Below, in pieces: positions 18,300 through 27,803 of a stretch of DNA of 64,000 bases (its first letter is position 1; every line of letters starts with the position of its first letter). Origin of the DNA: Mycolicibacterium gadium (GTDB taxonomy: Bacteria > Actinomycetota > Actinomycetes > Mycobacteriales > Mycobacteriaceae); the NCBI RefSeq assembly GCF_010728925.1, contig NZ_AP022608.1, positions 1,364,001 to 1,428,000 on the forward strand, written 5' to 3'. The notes under the pieces are model-generated. The model did no database searches and was not told the origin of the DNA. It was given only the letters and a program-made list of their open reading frames with translations. A program made the position numbers and the translations under genes.

Positions 18300-19571
18300 C
18301 TACCGCCGCCGGGCGTCGCGCTTACCCGACGGTCGTCCGGCCCGGCTGCCCGTCGGCCGAACCGGCCGCGCGCCGGGCGCCGGCTTGTCCGGTGGCGGAG
18401 TCGTGCTCGTCGCCTGCGATGGGACGGCCGCCTTCACCGGCGTCGCACCGTCGTCCTCGCCGGAGTCCGAAAGTTTCGCGGCACTTCCCTTGCGGCGGTT
18501 CAGCACCCGGCGGGTGTGGTTGCGCACCAGCGTGGTGCGCTCCCGCAGCGTCACGAGCAGCGGCGTGGCGAAATAGATCGACGAATACGTCCCGACGATC
18601 ACACCGACCAGCTGGACGAGCGCCAGGTCCATCAGCGTGCCGACGCCCAGCAGCCAGACCGCGATCACCATCAGCGCCAGGATCGGCAGCACCGAGATCA
18701 CGCTGGTGTTGATCGACCGCATGAAGGTCTGGTTGACCGCCAGGTTGGCGTGCTCCGCGAACGTCCGGCGGGTGGTGTGCTCGAATCCGTGGGTGTTCTC
18801 CTCGACCTTGTCGAACACGATCACGGTGTCGTAAAGGGAGAAACCGAGGATGGTCAGCAACCCGATGACCGTCGCGGGCGTGACCTCGAAGCCGACGATG
18901 GAATAGACACCGGCGGTGACGACCAGGTCGAACACCAGCGTCGCCAACGCGGCGATGGCCATGTAGCGCTCGTATCGCACGGTGATGTAGACGGCGGCCA
19001 GCGCGAGGAACACGACGAGGGCGATGAGCGCCTTCTCGGTGATCTGACCGCCCCAGGTCTCCGACACCGCGGAGTCGCTGATGGCGTTCTTGTCGGGCTG
19101 GCCGTCGGGTCCGCGGGGCTGGAACGCGTCGAACATCGCCGTGCGCAGCGCTTCGATCTCAACGTTGTCGAGGGTTTCCGAGCGAATCTGCACGGTGGCC
19201 GAATCGCCGCTGCCGACGATGACAACGTTGTCGCTGTCTTTGCCCAGCGCCCGGCTGAACACGTCCTCGACCTGCTGGGTGGTGACGGTGCCGCTGGCGG
19301 TCTGCGCAGGCATGGACACCTTGGTGCCGCCCTCGAAGTCGATGCCGAACGTGAAGCCGCGAATCAGCATGCTGGCGATGCACACAGCAACGATCAAGCC
19401 GCTGATCGTGAACCACAGCTTGCGCTTGCCGACGACCTCGAACGCGCCGGTGCCGGTGTAGAGCCGGGTGAAGAACCCGTGCCGCGGCGTCTCGCTCTCG
19501 AGTTCGGGCGCCTCGACGGCTTCGGTCAACACGTCGTCCACGTCTTTGTTGTCCTTATGCCTGGCGGCCAT
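18300..19571 (-). CDS. secF: Protein translocase subunit SecF
   Basis: A 423-residue RND-type membrane subunit that helps SecYEG use the proton gradient in late export steps. Six helices are visible; the first periplasmic domain begins FTFGIDFEGGTKVSM, and the conserved membrane block VTPATVIGLLTILGFSLYDTVIVFD includes the D-TV-FD motif. A long charged C-terminal tail of about 80 residues ends in a Pro/Arg-rich stretch. It starts at ATG 19571, after a four-base gap from secD, so expression is coupled. Confidence 0.96.
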   Translation of the reverse strand: MAARHKDNKDVDDVLTEAVEAPELESETPRHGFFTRLYTGTGAFEVVGKRKLWFTISGLIVAVCIASMLIRGFTFGIDFEGGTKVSMPAQTASGTVTTQQVEDVFSRALGKDSDNVVIVGSGDSATVQIRSETLDNVEIEALRTAMFDAFQPRGPDGQPDKNAISDSAVSETWGGQITEKALIALVVFLALAAVYITVRYERYMAIAALATLVFDLVVTAGVYSIVGFEVTPATVIGLLTILGFSLYDTVIVFDKVEENTHGFEHTTRRTFAEHANLAVNQTFMRSINTSVISVLPILALMVIAVWLLGVGTLMDLALVQLVGVIVGTYSSIYFATPLLVTLRERTTLVRNHTRRVLNRRKGSAAKLSDSGEDDGATPVKAAVPSQATSTTPPPDKPAPGARPVRPTGSRAGRPSGKRDARRR

Positions 19572-19575
19572 GTCG

Positions 19576-21390
19576 CTACCCTCGTCCCGTCACGTGTGCG
19601 GCCGCGCGTCGCTCGCGGGCGATCTGCTGCACCGCGCCGAGACCGTTCAGCTTGGGCTTCGCCATGGTCGGCGACTTCGACGCGATGTAGACCATCGGCC
19701 ACGTCACGAGGAACACCACCACCACGTCGAGGATCGTCGTCAGGCCCAAGGTAAACGCGAAGCCCTTCACCTGGCCGACCGCCAGGACATACAGGACGGC
19801 GGCGGCCAGGAACGTGACCGCGTTGCCGGACAGAATCGTCTTACGCGCTCTGTTCCAACCACGGGGCACCGCCGAGCGGAACGATCGACCGTCGCGAATC
19901 TCATCCTTGATGCGTTCGAAGAACACGACGAAGGAGTCTGCGGTCATACCGATACCGATGATCAAACCGGCAATACCAGCGAGGTCAAGCGTGTAGCCGA
20001 TGTATCTGCCCAGGAGCACGAGGAGCGCGTAGACCATCGCGCCCGACGCGACGAGCGACAGCGCGATCAGCACGCCCAGAATTCGGTAGTAGAGAAGCGA
20101 ATAGAGGAGCACCGCGGCCAGACCGACCGCACCCGCGATCAAGCCGGCCCGCAGCGACGTCAAACCCAAGGTCGCCGACACGGTTTCAGCCTCCGACGAC
20201 TCGAACGACAGCGGCAGCGAACCGTACTTCAGCACGTTGGCGAGCTCACGCGCCGTCTGCTCGGTGAACTGACCGCTGATCTGGGTACGTCCGCCGGGAA
20301 TCGGCTCGCGAATCTCGGGGGCGCTGACCACCTGGGAGTCCAGCACGAACGCGGTCTGAGTGCCGACGTTGGCCGCGGTGAAATCCGCCCAGGTCTTGGT
20401 GGCGTCGCCCTTGAACTGGAGGTCGACGAGGTAGATGCCTTGCTGCTGATCGAAGCCCGAACTCGCGTTCTCGATCTGCTCACCGCTGATGATCGACTTG
20501 TCGAGCAGGTAGACCTCGTTGCCGTCTTGCGAGCACGTGACCAGCGGCAGGTTCGGGTCGTCGTTACCGGCCAACACATCGTCCTCGCCGCAGCGGGTCG
20601 CCTGGAACTGCAGCGCCAGGATCTGGATCTGCTGATCGGTGCTCTGGCGAAGTTCCTTCTCGTCGGCGATGCGCTGCGAAAGCGGAACGTCACCAGGTGG
20701 TGGGCCGGGTGCCTGCGTCCCGGGTGCCGGCTCCTGCCCCGGCGGCGGCGTCGGTTGCGGCGGCGCCGGCGGCTCGGGTGCAGGCTGGGCCGGCGGCTCC
20801 ACCGGGTACGGACGCGGTTGCGGCGCGGGCGACTGCGCGGGCGGTGCTACCGGCTGCTCGGCCGCGCCCGGCGGAAGCACCTGGGCGCCGGGTTCTCCTG
20901 GCGCTGCTGGGGCGCCTGGTAGTCCGGGGATGGCTCCTGGTGCGCCGGGTGCACCCGGAGGGGCTCCCTGTGGTTCCTCGGTGGGCGGCTGTTGTGGCTG
21001 TGCTGCGGCGGAAGGCATCGCGTGAATCACCGGTCGGATGTACAGCCGGGCCGTCTGGCCGAGGTTGCGGGCCTCGCTGCTCTCGTTACCCGGAACCGTG
21101 ATGACGAGGTTGTCGCCGTCGATGATGACTTCGGATCCCGACACACCGAGACCGTTGACGCGATCGTTGATGATCGTCTGTGCCTGGTTGAGTGCGTCAC
21201 GGGTGGGACGAGAGCCGTCCGGCGTGCGAGCGGTGAGCGTTACCCGGGTTCCGCCCTGCAGATCGATGCCGAGCTTCGGCTCGGCCTGCTTGTCCCCCGT
21301 CAGGAAAACCAGCAGGTATGCGCCGACCAGCAGTACCAGATACAGCGCAAGGTAGCGGGCAGGGTGCACCGGCGTAGAAGGCGATGCCAC
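19576..21390 (-). CDS. secD: Protein translocase subunit SecD
   Basis: A 604-residue partner of SecF. After the first helix the P1 domain starts with [17 protein letters not shown]; the C-terminal membrane part has [27 protein letters not shown] and MVYIAS. Between about residues 140 and 235 lies a Pro/Gly/Ala-rich insert (for example [19 protein letters not shown]) that interrupts the extracytoplasmic domain. Mycobacterial SecD proteins commonly have a low-complexity stretch here, though this one is long. GTG 21390 is the start. Acts in the inner membrane with SecF and YajC. Confidence 0.96.
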   Translation of the reverse strand: MASPSTPVHPARYLALYLVLLVGAYLLVFLTGDKQAEPKLGIDLQGGTRVTLTARTPDGSRPTRDALNQAQTIINDRVNGLGVSGSEVIIDGDNLVITVPGNESSEARNLGQTARLYIRPVIHAMPSAAAQPQQPPTEEPQGAPPGAPGAPGAIPGLPGAPAAPGEPGAQVLPPGAAEQPVAPPAQSPAPQPRPYPVEPPAQPAPEPPAPPQPTPPPGQEPAPGTQAPGPPPGDVPLSQRIADEKELRQSTDQQIQILALQFQATRCGEDDVLAGNDDPNLPLVTCSQDGNEVYLLDKSIISGEQIENASSGFDQQQGIYLVDLQFKGDATKTWADFTAANVGTQTAFVLDSQVVSAPEIREPIPGGRTQISGQFTEQTARELANVLKYGSLPLSFESSEAETVSATLGLTSLRAGLIAGAVGLAAVLLYSLLYYRILGVLIALSLVASGAMVYALLVLLGRYIGYTLDLAGIAGLIIGIGMTADSFVVFFERIKDEIRDGRSFRSAVPRGWNRARKTILSGNAVTFLAAAVLYVLAVGQVKGFAFTLGLTTILDVVVVFLVTWPMVYIASKSPTMAKPKLNGLGAVQQIARERRAAAHVTGRG

Positions 21391-21462
21391 GTTTCTAGGG
21401 TCTCCTCGAGATCAGTTCGTCAGCACCGCAAAGGGTACGTGCTCAGCCTGAGTAGTCAGCCC

Positions 21463-21807
21463 TCAGTCCTTGGTGTTCGGGCTTTCGGTGATTTCGGTCG
21501 CCGTCGATGCCTCGTCGTCGACGTCTTCGAAATCCTCGTCGTCGTCGGTGTCCGGTCCGATCTTGTCGCGCACGGCGAGCTTCATCCACGTGGTGACCAC
21601 GCCGGGCGCGATCTCCAGGTCGATGGTGTCGTCGCCGATGCCAGTGATCGTGCCTTCCAGACCCGACGTGGTGTGGATGCGATCCCCGATCTGCAGCGAT
21701 TCGTGCAGATCGATGGTGGCCTGCATCGCCTTCTTCTGTCGGCGCGACGCGAAGAACATGAACGCGCCCATGATGATGATGAGCGGCAGGAAGATGACCA
21801 GATCCAT
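21463..21807 (-). CDS. yajC: Preprotein translocase accessory subunit YajC
   Basis: A 114-residue single-span membrane protein: helix LVIFLPLIIIMGAFMFFASRR, basic flank, then a small domain with LQIGDRIHTTSGLEGTITGI, typical of YajC. The acidic tail (DTDDDEDFEDVDDE) is an actinobacterial feature. First gene of the yajC-secD-secF run; ATG 21807 is chosen because the helix starts immediately after it. Confidence 0.93.
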   Translation of the reverse strand: MDLVIFLPLIIIMGAFMFFASRRQKKAMQATIDLHESLQIGDRIHTTSGLEGTITGIGDDTIDLEIAPGVVTTWMKLAVRDKIGPDTDDDEDFEDVDDEASTATEITESPNTKD

Positions 21808-21946
21808 GGCAGCAACTGTCTTTCGTCTCGGTCTCGGTGTCACAGCGCAGACCGGCAGGTCAGGCGCTTCGTCAGTGACCAGTGTGCCATTGCGGGCGCA
21901 GATGACCGAGGCCCCCGTCGCCCCGGCGCAGTGTTAGCGTCCTGTA

Positions 21947-22360
21947 GTGCTCGGGCACCTCGGCATCAATGTTCCCGATCTGAGTGTGTCCAAGACCTAC
22001 TACGACACGCTCATGCCGCTGCTGGGATTCGACGAGTTCCTCACGGCGTCCGACGAGTTCGCCTATCGTCCCGCGGGCGGCAAGCCGGGGACATACCTGT
22101 TCTTCTATCCGTCGGCCGAGGCCTCGCAGTACTCCAGGCACCGGACCGGCCTTCAGCATCTGGCGTTCATCGTGCGTTCCCGATCCCTCGTGCGCGAGAT
22201 TCACGAACTCGTCGCCGCGACGTTGATCCCACGATTCGGCGGCGAGGTCCTGCAGCGGCCGCAGGTATTTCCGCAATATCCCCCGCCCTATTTCGCGACG
22301 TTCTGGCTCGACCCCTGGGGGCTGATGCTCGAAGCGGTGTGCCATCACGACCGGGATTGA
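21947..22360 (+). CDS. VOC (glyoxalase/bleomycin-resistance) family protein
   Basis: A 137-residue single-domain VOC protein. It opens with LGHLGINVPDLSVSKTYYDTLM and has HLAFIVRSRSLVREIHE in the middle and TFWLDPWGLMLEAVC near the end, placing metal-ligand positions at His4, the HLAF histidine and the late glutamate. The family covers lyases, dioxygenases and thiol transferases; the substrate cannot be predicted. GTG 21947 starts the frame; it is divergent from yajC with 139 bases between. Confidence 0.75.
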   Translation: MLGHLGINVPDLSVSKTYYDTLMPLLGFDEFLTASDEFAYRPAGGKPGTYLFFYPSAEASQYSRHRTGLQHLAFIVRSRSLVREIHELVAATLIPRFGGEVLQRPQVFPQYPPPYFATFWLDPWGLMLEAVCHHDRD

Positions 22361-22505
22361 GCGATGGCGACGAAATCCGTTGCCTCAATCTGTGATGACC
22401 GACGATTCCGCTGTAACCTCGCAGAGTTTTCAATCGGATCGGTGCGCTCCCGACTAGGCTCGAACCGCGGCGCGTCGTGCGCCGAACCTACGTCAGGAGG
22501 CGGAT

Positions 22506-23846
22506 TTGAGCACCGTCGAGCAGAGCCGATATCTCGCCACCGAGATACCCGGCCCGCTTTCACAAGCGCTGATCGACAGGAAGACCGCCGCGGTGTCCCG
22601 GGCGGTGGGCAACACCATGCCGGTGTACGCGTCGCGTGCATTCGGCGGCATCGTCGAGGATGTCGACGGCAATCGACTCATCGATCTGGGGTCGGGCATC
22701 GCAGTGACCACCATCGGAAACTCGTCGCCGGCCGTCGTGGCGGCGGTGCAGGATCAGGCCGCTAGATTCACCCACACATGTTTCATGATCACGCCCTACG
22801 AGGGCTACGTCGCGGTCGCCGAGCAGCTCAACCGGCTCACGCCCGGCAGCGACGACAAAAGGTCGGCACTGTTCAACTCGGGCTCCGAAGCGGTGGAGAA
22901 CGCGATCAAGGTCGCGCGAACGTACACCCGGAAATCGGCGGTGGTGTCGTTCGACCACGCGTATCACGGCCGGACCAACCTGACCATGGCGTTGACCGCG
23001 AAGTCGATGCCCTACAAGCACGGCTTCGGCCCGTTCGCACCGGAGATCTACCGAGCACCGCTGTCGTATCCGTTCCGCGACGCAGAATTCGGCAAGGAGA
23101 TGGCCACCGACGGTGAGCTGGCGGCCAAGCGTGCCATCGCAGTGATGGACAAGCAGGTCGGTGCCGACAACCTGGCCGCGGTCATCATCGAACCCATCCA
23201 GGGTGAGGGCGGCTTCATCGTGCCCGCCGACGGCTTTTTGCCCGCGCTGCTGGACTGGTGCCGCAAGAACAACGTCGTGTTCATCGCCGACGAGGTACAG
23301 ACCGGGTTCGCCCGCACCGGGGCGATGTTCGCGTGCGAACACGAGGGCATCGAACCCGATTTGATCGTCACCGCCAAGGGCATCGCCGACGGCATGCCGC
23401 TGTCCGCGGTGACCGGGCGCGCCGAGATCATGGACGCGCCACATGTCAGCGGGCTCGGCGGTACCTACGGCGGCAATCCGGTCGCGTGCGCGGCGGCGCT
23501 GGCGACCATCGAGACGATCCAGGCCGACGGGCTCGTCGAGCGGGCGCAGCAGATCGAAGCTCTGATGAAGGATCGACTCGGACGGCTGCAGGCCGAGGAT
23601 GACCGGATCGGCGACGTACGCGGCCGCGGCGCCATGATCGCGATGGAGCTGGTGAAGTCCGGCACCACCGAGCCCGATGCCGACCTGACCAAAGCGCTGT
23701 GCGGCGGCTGCCACGCCGCGGGCGTGATCGTGTTGTCCTGCGGCACATTTGGCAACGTGCTGCGGTTTTTGCCACCGCTGACCATCAGCGACGACCTTCT
23801 CGTCGAAGGTCTCGATGTTCTGGCACTTGTCCTCAAAGACCTTTAA
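22506..23846 (+). CDS. gabT: 4-aminobutyrate aminotransferase
   Basis: A 446-residue class III aminotransferase converting 4-aminobutyrate and 2-oxoglutarate to succinate semialdehyde and glutamate. Features: [67 protein letters not shown] and the PLP lysine in [19 protein letters not shown] start at 22506 is supported by CAGGAGG seven bases before. Orthologue of Rv2589 by position. The aldehyde dehydrogenase gene follows after 19 bases. Confidence 0.93.
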   Translation: MSTVEQSRYLATEIPGPLSQALIDRKTAAVSRAVGNTMPVYASRAFGGIVEDVDGNRLIDLGSGIAVTTIGNSSPAVVAAVQDQAARFTHTCFMITPYEGYVAVAEQLNRLTPGSDDKRSALFNSGSEAVENAIKVARTYTRKSAVVSFDHAYHGRTNLTMALTAKSMPYKHGFGPFAPEIYRAPLSYPFRDAEFGKEMATDGELAAKRAIAVMDKQVGADNLAAVIIEPIQGEGGFIVPADGFLPALLDWCRKNNVVFIADEVQTGFARTGAMFACEHEGIEPDLIVTAKGIADGMPLSAVTGRAEIMDAPHVSGLGGTYGGNPVACAAALATIETIQADGLVERAQQIEALMKDRLGRLQAEDDRIGDVRGRGAMIAMELVKSGTTEPDADLTKALCGGCHAAGVIVLSCGTFGNVLRFLPPLTISDDLLVEGLDVLALVLKDL

Positions 23847-23865
23847 AAGAAAGGAAGTTCACGCT

Positions 23866-25299
23866 GTGACCAAGGTCCAGAATTTCATTGGCGGCGAACC
23901 CGTCGACTCCGTCAGCGGCGCCACGATGCCGCTCGTCGATCCGAGCACCGGCGAGGAGTACGCCACCGCACCCATTTCCAATGAGGCCGACATCGACAAC
24001 GCGTATGCCGCGGCGTCGAAGGCATTCAAGGACTGGAAGCGCACGACCCCGTCCAACCGTCAGAAGGCACTGCTCGATTTTGCCGACGACGTGGAGCGCA
24101 ACGCCCAGGCGCTCGTCGAGGCCGAGGGCCGCAACACGGGGAAGCCGAACCATGTCACCACGGCCGAAGAGATTCCGCCGATGGTCGACCAGATTCGCTT
24201 CTTCGCCGGTGCGGCAAGGATGTTGGAGGGCAAGTCCGCCGGTGAGTATATGGAGAATCACACATCGTGGATTCGTCGCGAGCCGGTCGGTGTGATCGGC
24301 CAGGTATCACCGTGGAACTACCCCATGATGATGGCGATCTGGAAGTTCTGTCCGGCCATCGCCGCGGGCAACACAGTCGTCATCAAGCCCAGCGACACCA
24401 CGCCCGTCACAACCGTCATGCTCGCCGAGATAGCGGCCAAGCACTTCCCGCCGGGTGTGCTGAACGTCGTGTGCGGCGACCGGAATACCGGCGCTGCGGT
24501 GGTCGCGCATCCGACGCCGGAGATGGTGTCGATCACGGGCTCGGTGGCTGCGGGGCGCGCGGTCGCCGTGAGTGCGGGTGGGCACCTGAAGCGCACGCAC
24601 CTGGAGCTGGGCGGCAAGGCGCCGGTGATCGTGTTCGATGACAGCGACATCGCCAGCGCCGCAGAGGGAATCGCGACGGCCGGATACTTCAACGCGGGTC
24701 AGGACTGCACGGCGGCAACCCGTGTGCTGGCGACGTCGAAGGTGGCGTCGGACCTGACCGATGCGCTCGCCGAGCAGGCGCGCGGCGCCACGACGACGTT
24801 CGGCAAGGCCTCCGACGACGAGGACGCGTGGGTGCCGCCGGTCAACAACGTCAACCAGATGGAGCGGGTGCTGTCGTTCTTCACCGATGTGCCGTCGCAC
24901 GCGAATGTGGCTGCAGGTGGAGAACGTCAGGGCGACAAGGGTTTCTACGTGGCGCCAACGGTCATCGGCGGCCTTCGCCAGGACGACCGGCTGGTTCAGC
25001 AGGAGATCTTCGGCCCGGTGATCACGGTGCAGTCGTTCTCCGATGAGGACGAGGCGATCGCGTGGGCCAACGGAACCGAATACGGCCTGGCGTCATCGGT
25101 GTGGACCAAGGACGTGTCCCGAGCACTGCGGGTTTCCGCGGCACTGGACTTCGGTTGCGTATGGATCAACACGCATATCCCGCTGGTCGCCGAGATGCCG
25201 CACGGCGGGTACAAGTCGTCGGGCCACGGCAAGGACCTGTCGATGTACGGCTTCGAGGACTACACGCGCATCAAGCACGTGATGGCCTTCACCGGCTAA
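23866..25299 (+). CDS. NAD-dependent aldehyde dehydrogenase, probably aminobutyraldehyde dehydrogenase
   Basis: A 477-residue aldehyde dehydrogenase. Catalytic features are [11 protein letters not shown] (glutamate) and [12 protein letters not shown] (cysteine nucleophile), with [12 protein letters not shown] and the ending [21 protein letters not shown]. That ending resembles gamma-aminobutyraldehyde and betaine aldehyde dehydrogenases. Next to gabT it would feed 4-aminobutyrate from putrescine into the aminotransferase step, or oxidise the semialdehyde product. GTG 23866 follows AAAGGAAG; the same operon as gabT is very likely. Confidence 0.85.
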   Translation: MTKVQNFIGGEPVDSVSGATMPLVDPSTGEEYATAPISNEADIDNAYAAASKAFKDWKRTTPSNRQKALLDFADDVERNAQALVEAEGRNTGKPNHVTTAEEIPPMVDQIRFFAGAARMLEGKSAGEYMENHTSWIRREPVGVIGQVSPWNYPMMMAIWKFCPAIAAGNTVVIKPSDTTPVTTVMLAEIAAKHFPPGVLNVVCGDRNTGAAVVAHPTPEMVSITGSVAAGRAVAVSAGGHLKRTHLELGGKAPVIVFDDSDIASAAEGIATAGYFNAGQDCTAATRVLATSKVASDLTDALAEQARGATTTFGKASDDEDAWVPPVNNVNQMERVLSFFTDVPSHANVAAGGERQGDKGFYVAPTVIGGLRQDDRLVQQEIFGPVITVQSFSDEDEAIAWANGTEYGLASSVWTKDVSRALRVSAALDFGCVWINTHIPLVAEMPHGGYKSSGHGKDLSMYGFEDYTRIKHVMAFTG

Positions 25300-25308
25300 G
25301 CGGACTTT

Positions 25309-25367
25309 GCGAAATGGCATTCCAGCAGGTCGCTAGTCGCACTTTCGCTGCTGGAATTCCATTTCGC
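25309..25367. terminator. Long inverted repeat between convergent genes, probable bidirectional terminator
   Basis: Arms 25309-25328 and 25348-25367 match at 19 of 20 bases with a 19-base loop. The stem lies after the aldehyde dehydrogenase stop and includes the last codons and stop of the convergent hydrolase gene. No U-run follows, as is common for mycobacterial hairpin terminators. Confidence 0.6.
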
Positions 25368-26178
25368 GGTCGAGAAATTCCGTGATCGATCGCAGGACCA
25401 GTTCGCGATCGATCAGCAGTGGCGACATGTGGCCGGTGCCCGCAACCTCCTCGACACGGCAGTTCGGTATGACGGCACAGGTTCGTCGCGCCTCGTCAGG
25501 ACGCCATCCGGTGACGTCGTCGCGCACGGACATCACCAGCGTCGGCACCTTGATGCTCGGCAGTAGATCCTCGATGCCGGTGCGCTTCAGCATCATCGAC
25601 CGCATCGCGTGGAACATGGCCTTGCGGTCAGCGTCGCGGAATGATGCCATGATCGTCTCGGCCAGTTCCGGCTGAGCAGCGATCGATTCCCTCCCGAGCA
25701 AAGAGTCGAACAGCTGCGTCATGATGAATCCGCTCGGCCCGGTGAACCGGTAGATCTCGACGAGTGGCCATGCCATCGTGAACTTCTCCCGCAAATTGAA
25801 CCCCTGCACCGGTGTGCCGATGGTGGTCAACGTCCGCAGCCGCGATCCGGTGGCTAGCCGAATTCCGACGTGACCTCCCCACGCATTGCCCACCCAGTCG
25901 ACGGGTTCGGTCAGTCCGAGGCGGTCGAGGGCCTGTTCGGCGGCGACGACGAGTTCGGCGAACGTGAAATCGCGCCGCACGGCCTCGCTTTTCCCGTGTG
26001 ACGGCCCGTCAATGCTGTACACCGTGTGGTCCCGGGCCAAGTCATCCGCCAATGAACCCCAGGATCGCGAGTCGACGAAAAGGCTGTGCCACAACACCAC
26101 CGGCGGGCCCGTCCCGCTGCGTCGGACGTGCAGCCGGCCGAGGTCGGTGCTGACGAGATTCGGACTGAAGGTGTTCAT
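25333..26178 (-). CDS. Alpha/beta hydrolase fold protein lacking the usual nucleophile serine
   Basis: A 281-residue alpha/beta hydrolase. The oxyanion strand PVVLWHSLFVDSRSW and a C-terminal catalytic histidine (GTGHMSPLL) are present, as is LVMSVRDD for the acid. The nucleophile elbow reads VGNAWGGH, so the central residue (Ala99) is alanine where Ser, Cys or Asp is expected. It may therefore be non-hydrolytic or use another mechanism. ATG 26178 gives a normal length. It is transcribed divergently from a MarR gene, with paired palindromes between, so it is probably the target of that regulator. Confidence 0.78.
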   Translation of the reverse strand: MNTFSPNLVSTDLGRLHVRRSGTGPPVVLWHSLFVDSRSWGSLADDLARDHTVYSIDGPSHGKSEAVRRDFTFAELVVAAEQALDRLGLTEPVDWVGNAWGGHVGIRLATGSRLRTLTTIGTPVQGFNLREKFTMAWPLVEIYRFTGPSGFIMTQLFDSLLGRESIAAQPELAETIMASFRDADRKAMFHAMRSMMLKRTGIEDLLPSIKVPTLVMSVRDDVTGWRPDEARRTCAVIPNCRVEEVAGTGHMSPLLIDRELVLRSITEFLDREMEFQQRKCD

Positions 26179-26193
26179 CGCCGTGCCCTCTTT

Positions 26194-26226
26194 TACTTCG
26201 GAAACCGAAACTTCGGTATCCGTAGT
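26194..26226. promoter_or_regulatory. Two adjacent palindromes, probable MarR operator
   Basis: Between the divergent hydrolase and MarR genes: TTCGG-AAA-CCGAA (26197-26209) and ACTTCGG-TAT-CCGTAGT (26210-26226). The two sites are also direct repeats of ACTTCGG. This is the usual placing for autoregulation plus control of the divergent gene. Confidence 0.6.
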
Positions 26227-26239
26227 ATCCTCATCAAAC

Positions 26240-26704
26240 ATGGCCGCGTCAAGAGATCCGGCGCCCGATCGTCTGGCGATCGGGCAGCTGCTGGTCAGGT
26301 TGTTGCGAGAGTTTCGTAATGACCTCGCCGCGCCACGCGCGGAAGCCGGATACGGCGACGTGCGCGAGACGCATTTTCAGATCTTCGGCAATATCCGAAT
26401 GGGCGGCATTCGTCTCACCGAACTGGCCGACCGCGCGCAACTCAGCCTCGCGGCCACCTCAGAAATCGTGAACGACCTCGTCGATCTGGGCTATCTGATC
26501 CGGCGGCCCGACCCCGCCGACGGTCGCGCGAAGCTCATCGACCTGACCAAGCGGGGGCAGTCGCTGATGGCCGACGCGGGTGGTCGCGTCGCCGACATCG
26601 AGAAACGTTGGTCAAAGGTCGTCGGCGAGAAGAACTTCGCGCAGATGACGACCACGATGCAGCGCCTGCTCGACGACCTCGACCCGAAGGACTCGCGGAG
26701 CTAG
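26240..26704 (+). CDS. MarR-family transcriptional regulator
   Basis: A 154-residue winged-helix regulator of the MarR family. The DNA-binding part has IRLTELADRAQLSLAATSEIV followed by the wing LIRRPDPADGRAKLIDLT; flanking helices would form the dimer interface. It probably represses itself and the divergent hydrolase through the palindromes upstream, with release by a small ligand. The ATG at 26240 lies 13 bases after the second palindrome; no clear ribosome site is seen. Confidence 0.85.
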   Translation: MAASRDPAPDRLAIGQLLVRLLREFRNDLAAPRAEAGYGDVRETHFQIFGNIRMGGIRLTELADRAQLSLAATSEIVNDLVDLGYLIRRPDPADGRAKLIDLTKRGQSLMADAGGRVADIEKRWSKVVGEKNFAQMTTTMQRLLDDLDPKDSRS

Positions 26705-26771
26705 GCGTCGGTGGGCCCGCAGCCTGCCGCCCAGCGCAGGCCGAGACCGGCTGGGTAAGGGACATGTGTGA

Positions 26772-26851
26772 TGCCAAGCTCAGAGCGACAATGTCGGCGA
26801 CTTCGAACTTAGCTGTAGTAGTTGAGCGACAATTTCGCTCAGAGCTTGGCA
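26772..26851. repeat. Intergenic inverted repeat downstream of the MarR gene
   Basis: TGCCAAGCTCAGAGCGA (26772-26788) is inverted at 26835-26851, matching at 16 of 17 bases across a 46-base centre that itself contains a second GAGCGACAAT. It lies between convergent genes (stops 26704 and 26929). It could act as a terminator or be a dispersed palindrome. Confidence 0.6.
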
Positions 26852-26928
26852 CAAGGCATATTCGGCTCAGGTCCCTCGCGACGCGGAAAAATAGGGCCCA
26901 CAAAATGTGAAACCTATTTCGCGCTGGA

Positions 26929-27564
26929 CTAGCGGACGGCGGTGCGCTTGCCGAACGTGTCACGCCAGCTGCGGTGCCGACCGGTGTCGGTCCCCGTCGG
27001 CTGAATCTCGGTGACCTCGTCGGTGTCCGAGTACGCGGGCTGCGGCTGCACGTCCGCAGCGGCCGGGGTGTCGACGTACTCGACGTCACGCACGCTGCGA
27101 ACGGAGATGCGGCCCACCGCCGCCGCGCCGACGAAAACGATCAACGCGCCAAGCCCGTAGAAGTACGCCAACTCCAGCGCCACGGACTTGGTCTCCGTCG
27201 CCGCCACGGGCGCTCCGGCGTCCCCGATGGCCAAGAGTCTCGCCGCCGCCCGACCGACGACAAACCATACGCCTGCGATTGCGCCAAGCCAGGCGCCGAG
27301 CATCGCCGTCGCGCGGTTACGGGACACCAGCAGCAGCAGACCGCCGACGACGGCGACCGCGCCGGGCAATACCTGTAGCCATCCGCGGGCATCCGTCCAC
27401 GCCCACGCCGCGTCCGGACTGAAGGCGAAGTCGAAGTACGGGCCGACGAATGGGATGAGCGCACCGAAAGCGCCCAGCAGGATCAGGAGTAATCCGCTCA
27501 TTGCGCCGCGACTGCGCCGCATATGGAGGCGTCCGCCGCGGGTCCGAACTCGCGTGTCAGTCAT
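26929..27564 (-). CDS. Four-span hypothetical membrane protein
   Basis: A 211-residue membrane protein of unknown function with four hydrophobic segments (about residues 22-45, 64-82, 87-110 and 130-152) and a polar C-terminal tail of about 60 residues rich in Asp, Thr and Pro. A basic N-terminus ([15 protein letters not shown]) points to an inside location. No catalytic motif is visible. An alternative start is ATG at residue 15 or 22. It converges with the MarR gene and is divergent from the reductase gene. Confidence 0.65.
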   Translation of the reverse strand: MTDTRVRTRGGRLHMRRSRGAMSGLLLILLGAFGALIPFVGPYFDFAFSPDAAWAWTDARGWLQVLPGAVAVVGGLLLLVSRNRATAMLGAWLGAIAGVWFVVGRAAARLLAIGDAGAPVAATETKSVALELAYFYGLGALIVFVGAAAVGRISVRSVRDVEYVDTPAAADVQPQPAYSDTDEVTEIQPTGTDTGRHRSWRDTFGKRTAVR

Positions 27565-27803
27565 GTGGGTCGGGATACCCGAACGGTGGGCCGCGTAACC
27601 CGCAGTGTCGTGGCCCCGAAACAGCCCGACGAGCTGTGACGAAAGCCACGACGCGCCGGCGGTCGTTCTACCTGCTGACCGTCGGCCTCACAGCCAACTG
27701 CCAGCAGCCTGACGGAATAGCTTTAGCTTTGCTAACGATATTTCTATCAGTGGGCTCGACGCAGCGCCCGACCCAATCATCTGTGTTATCGAAGGGTTCC
27801 TCG

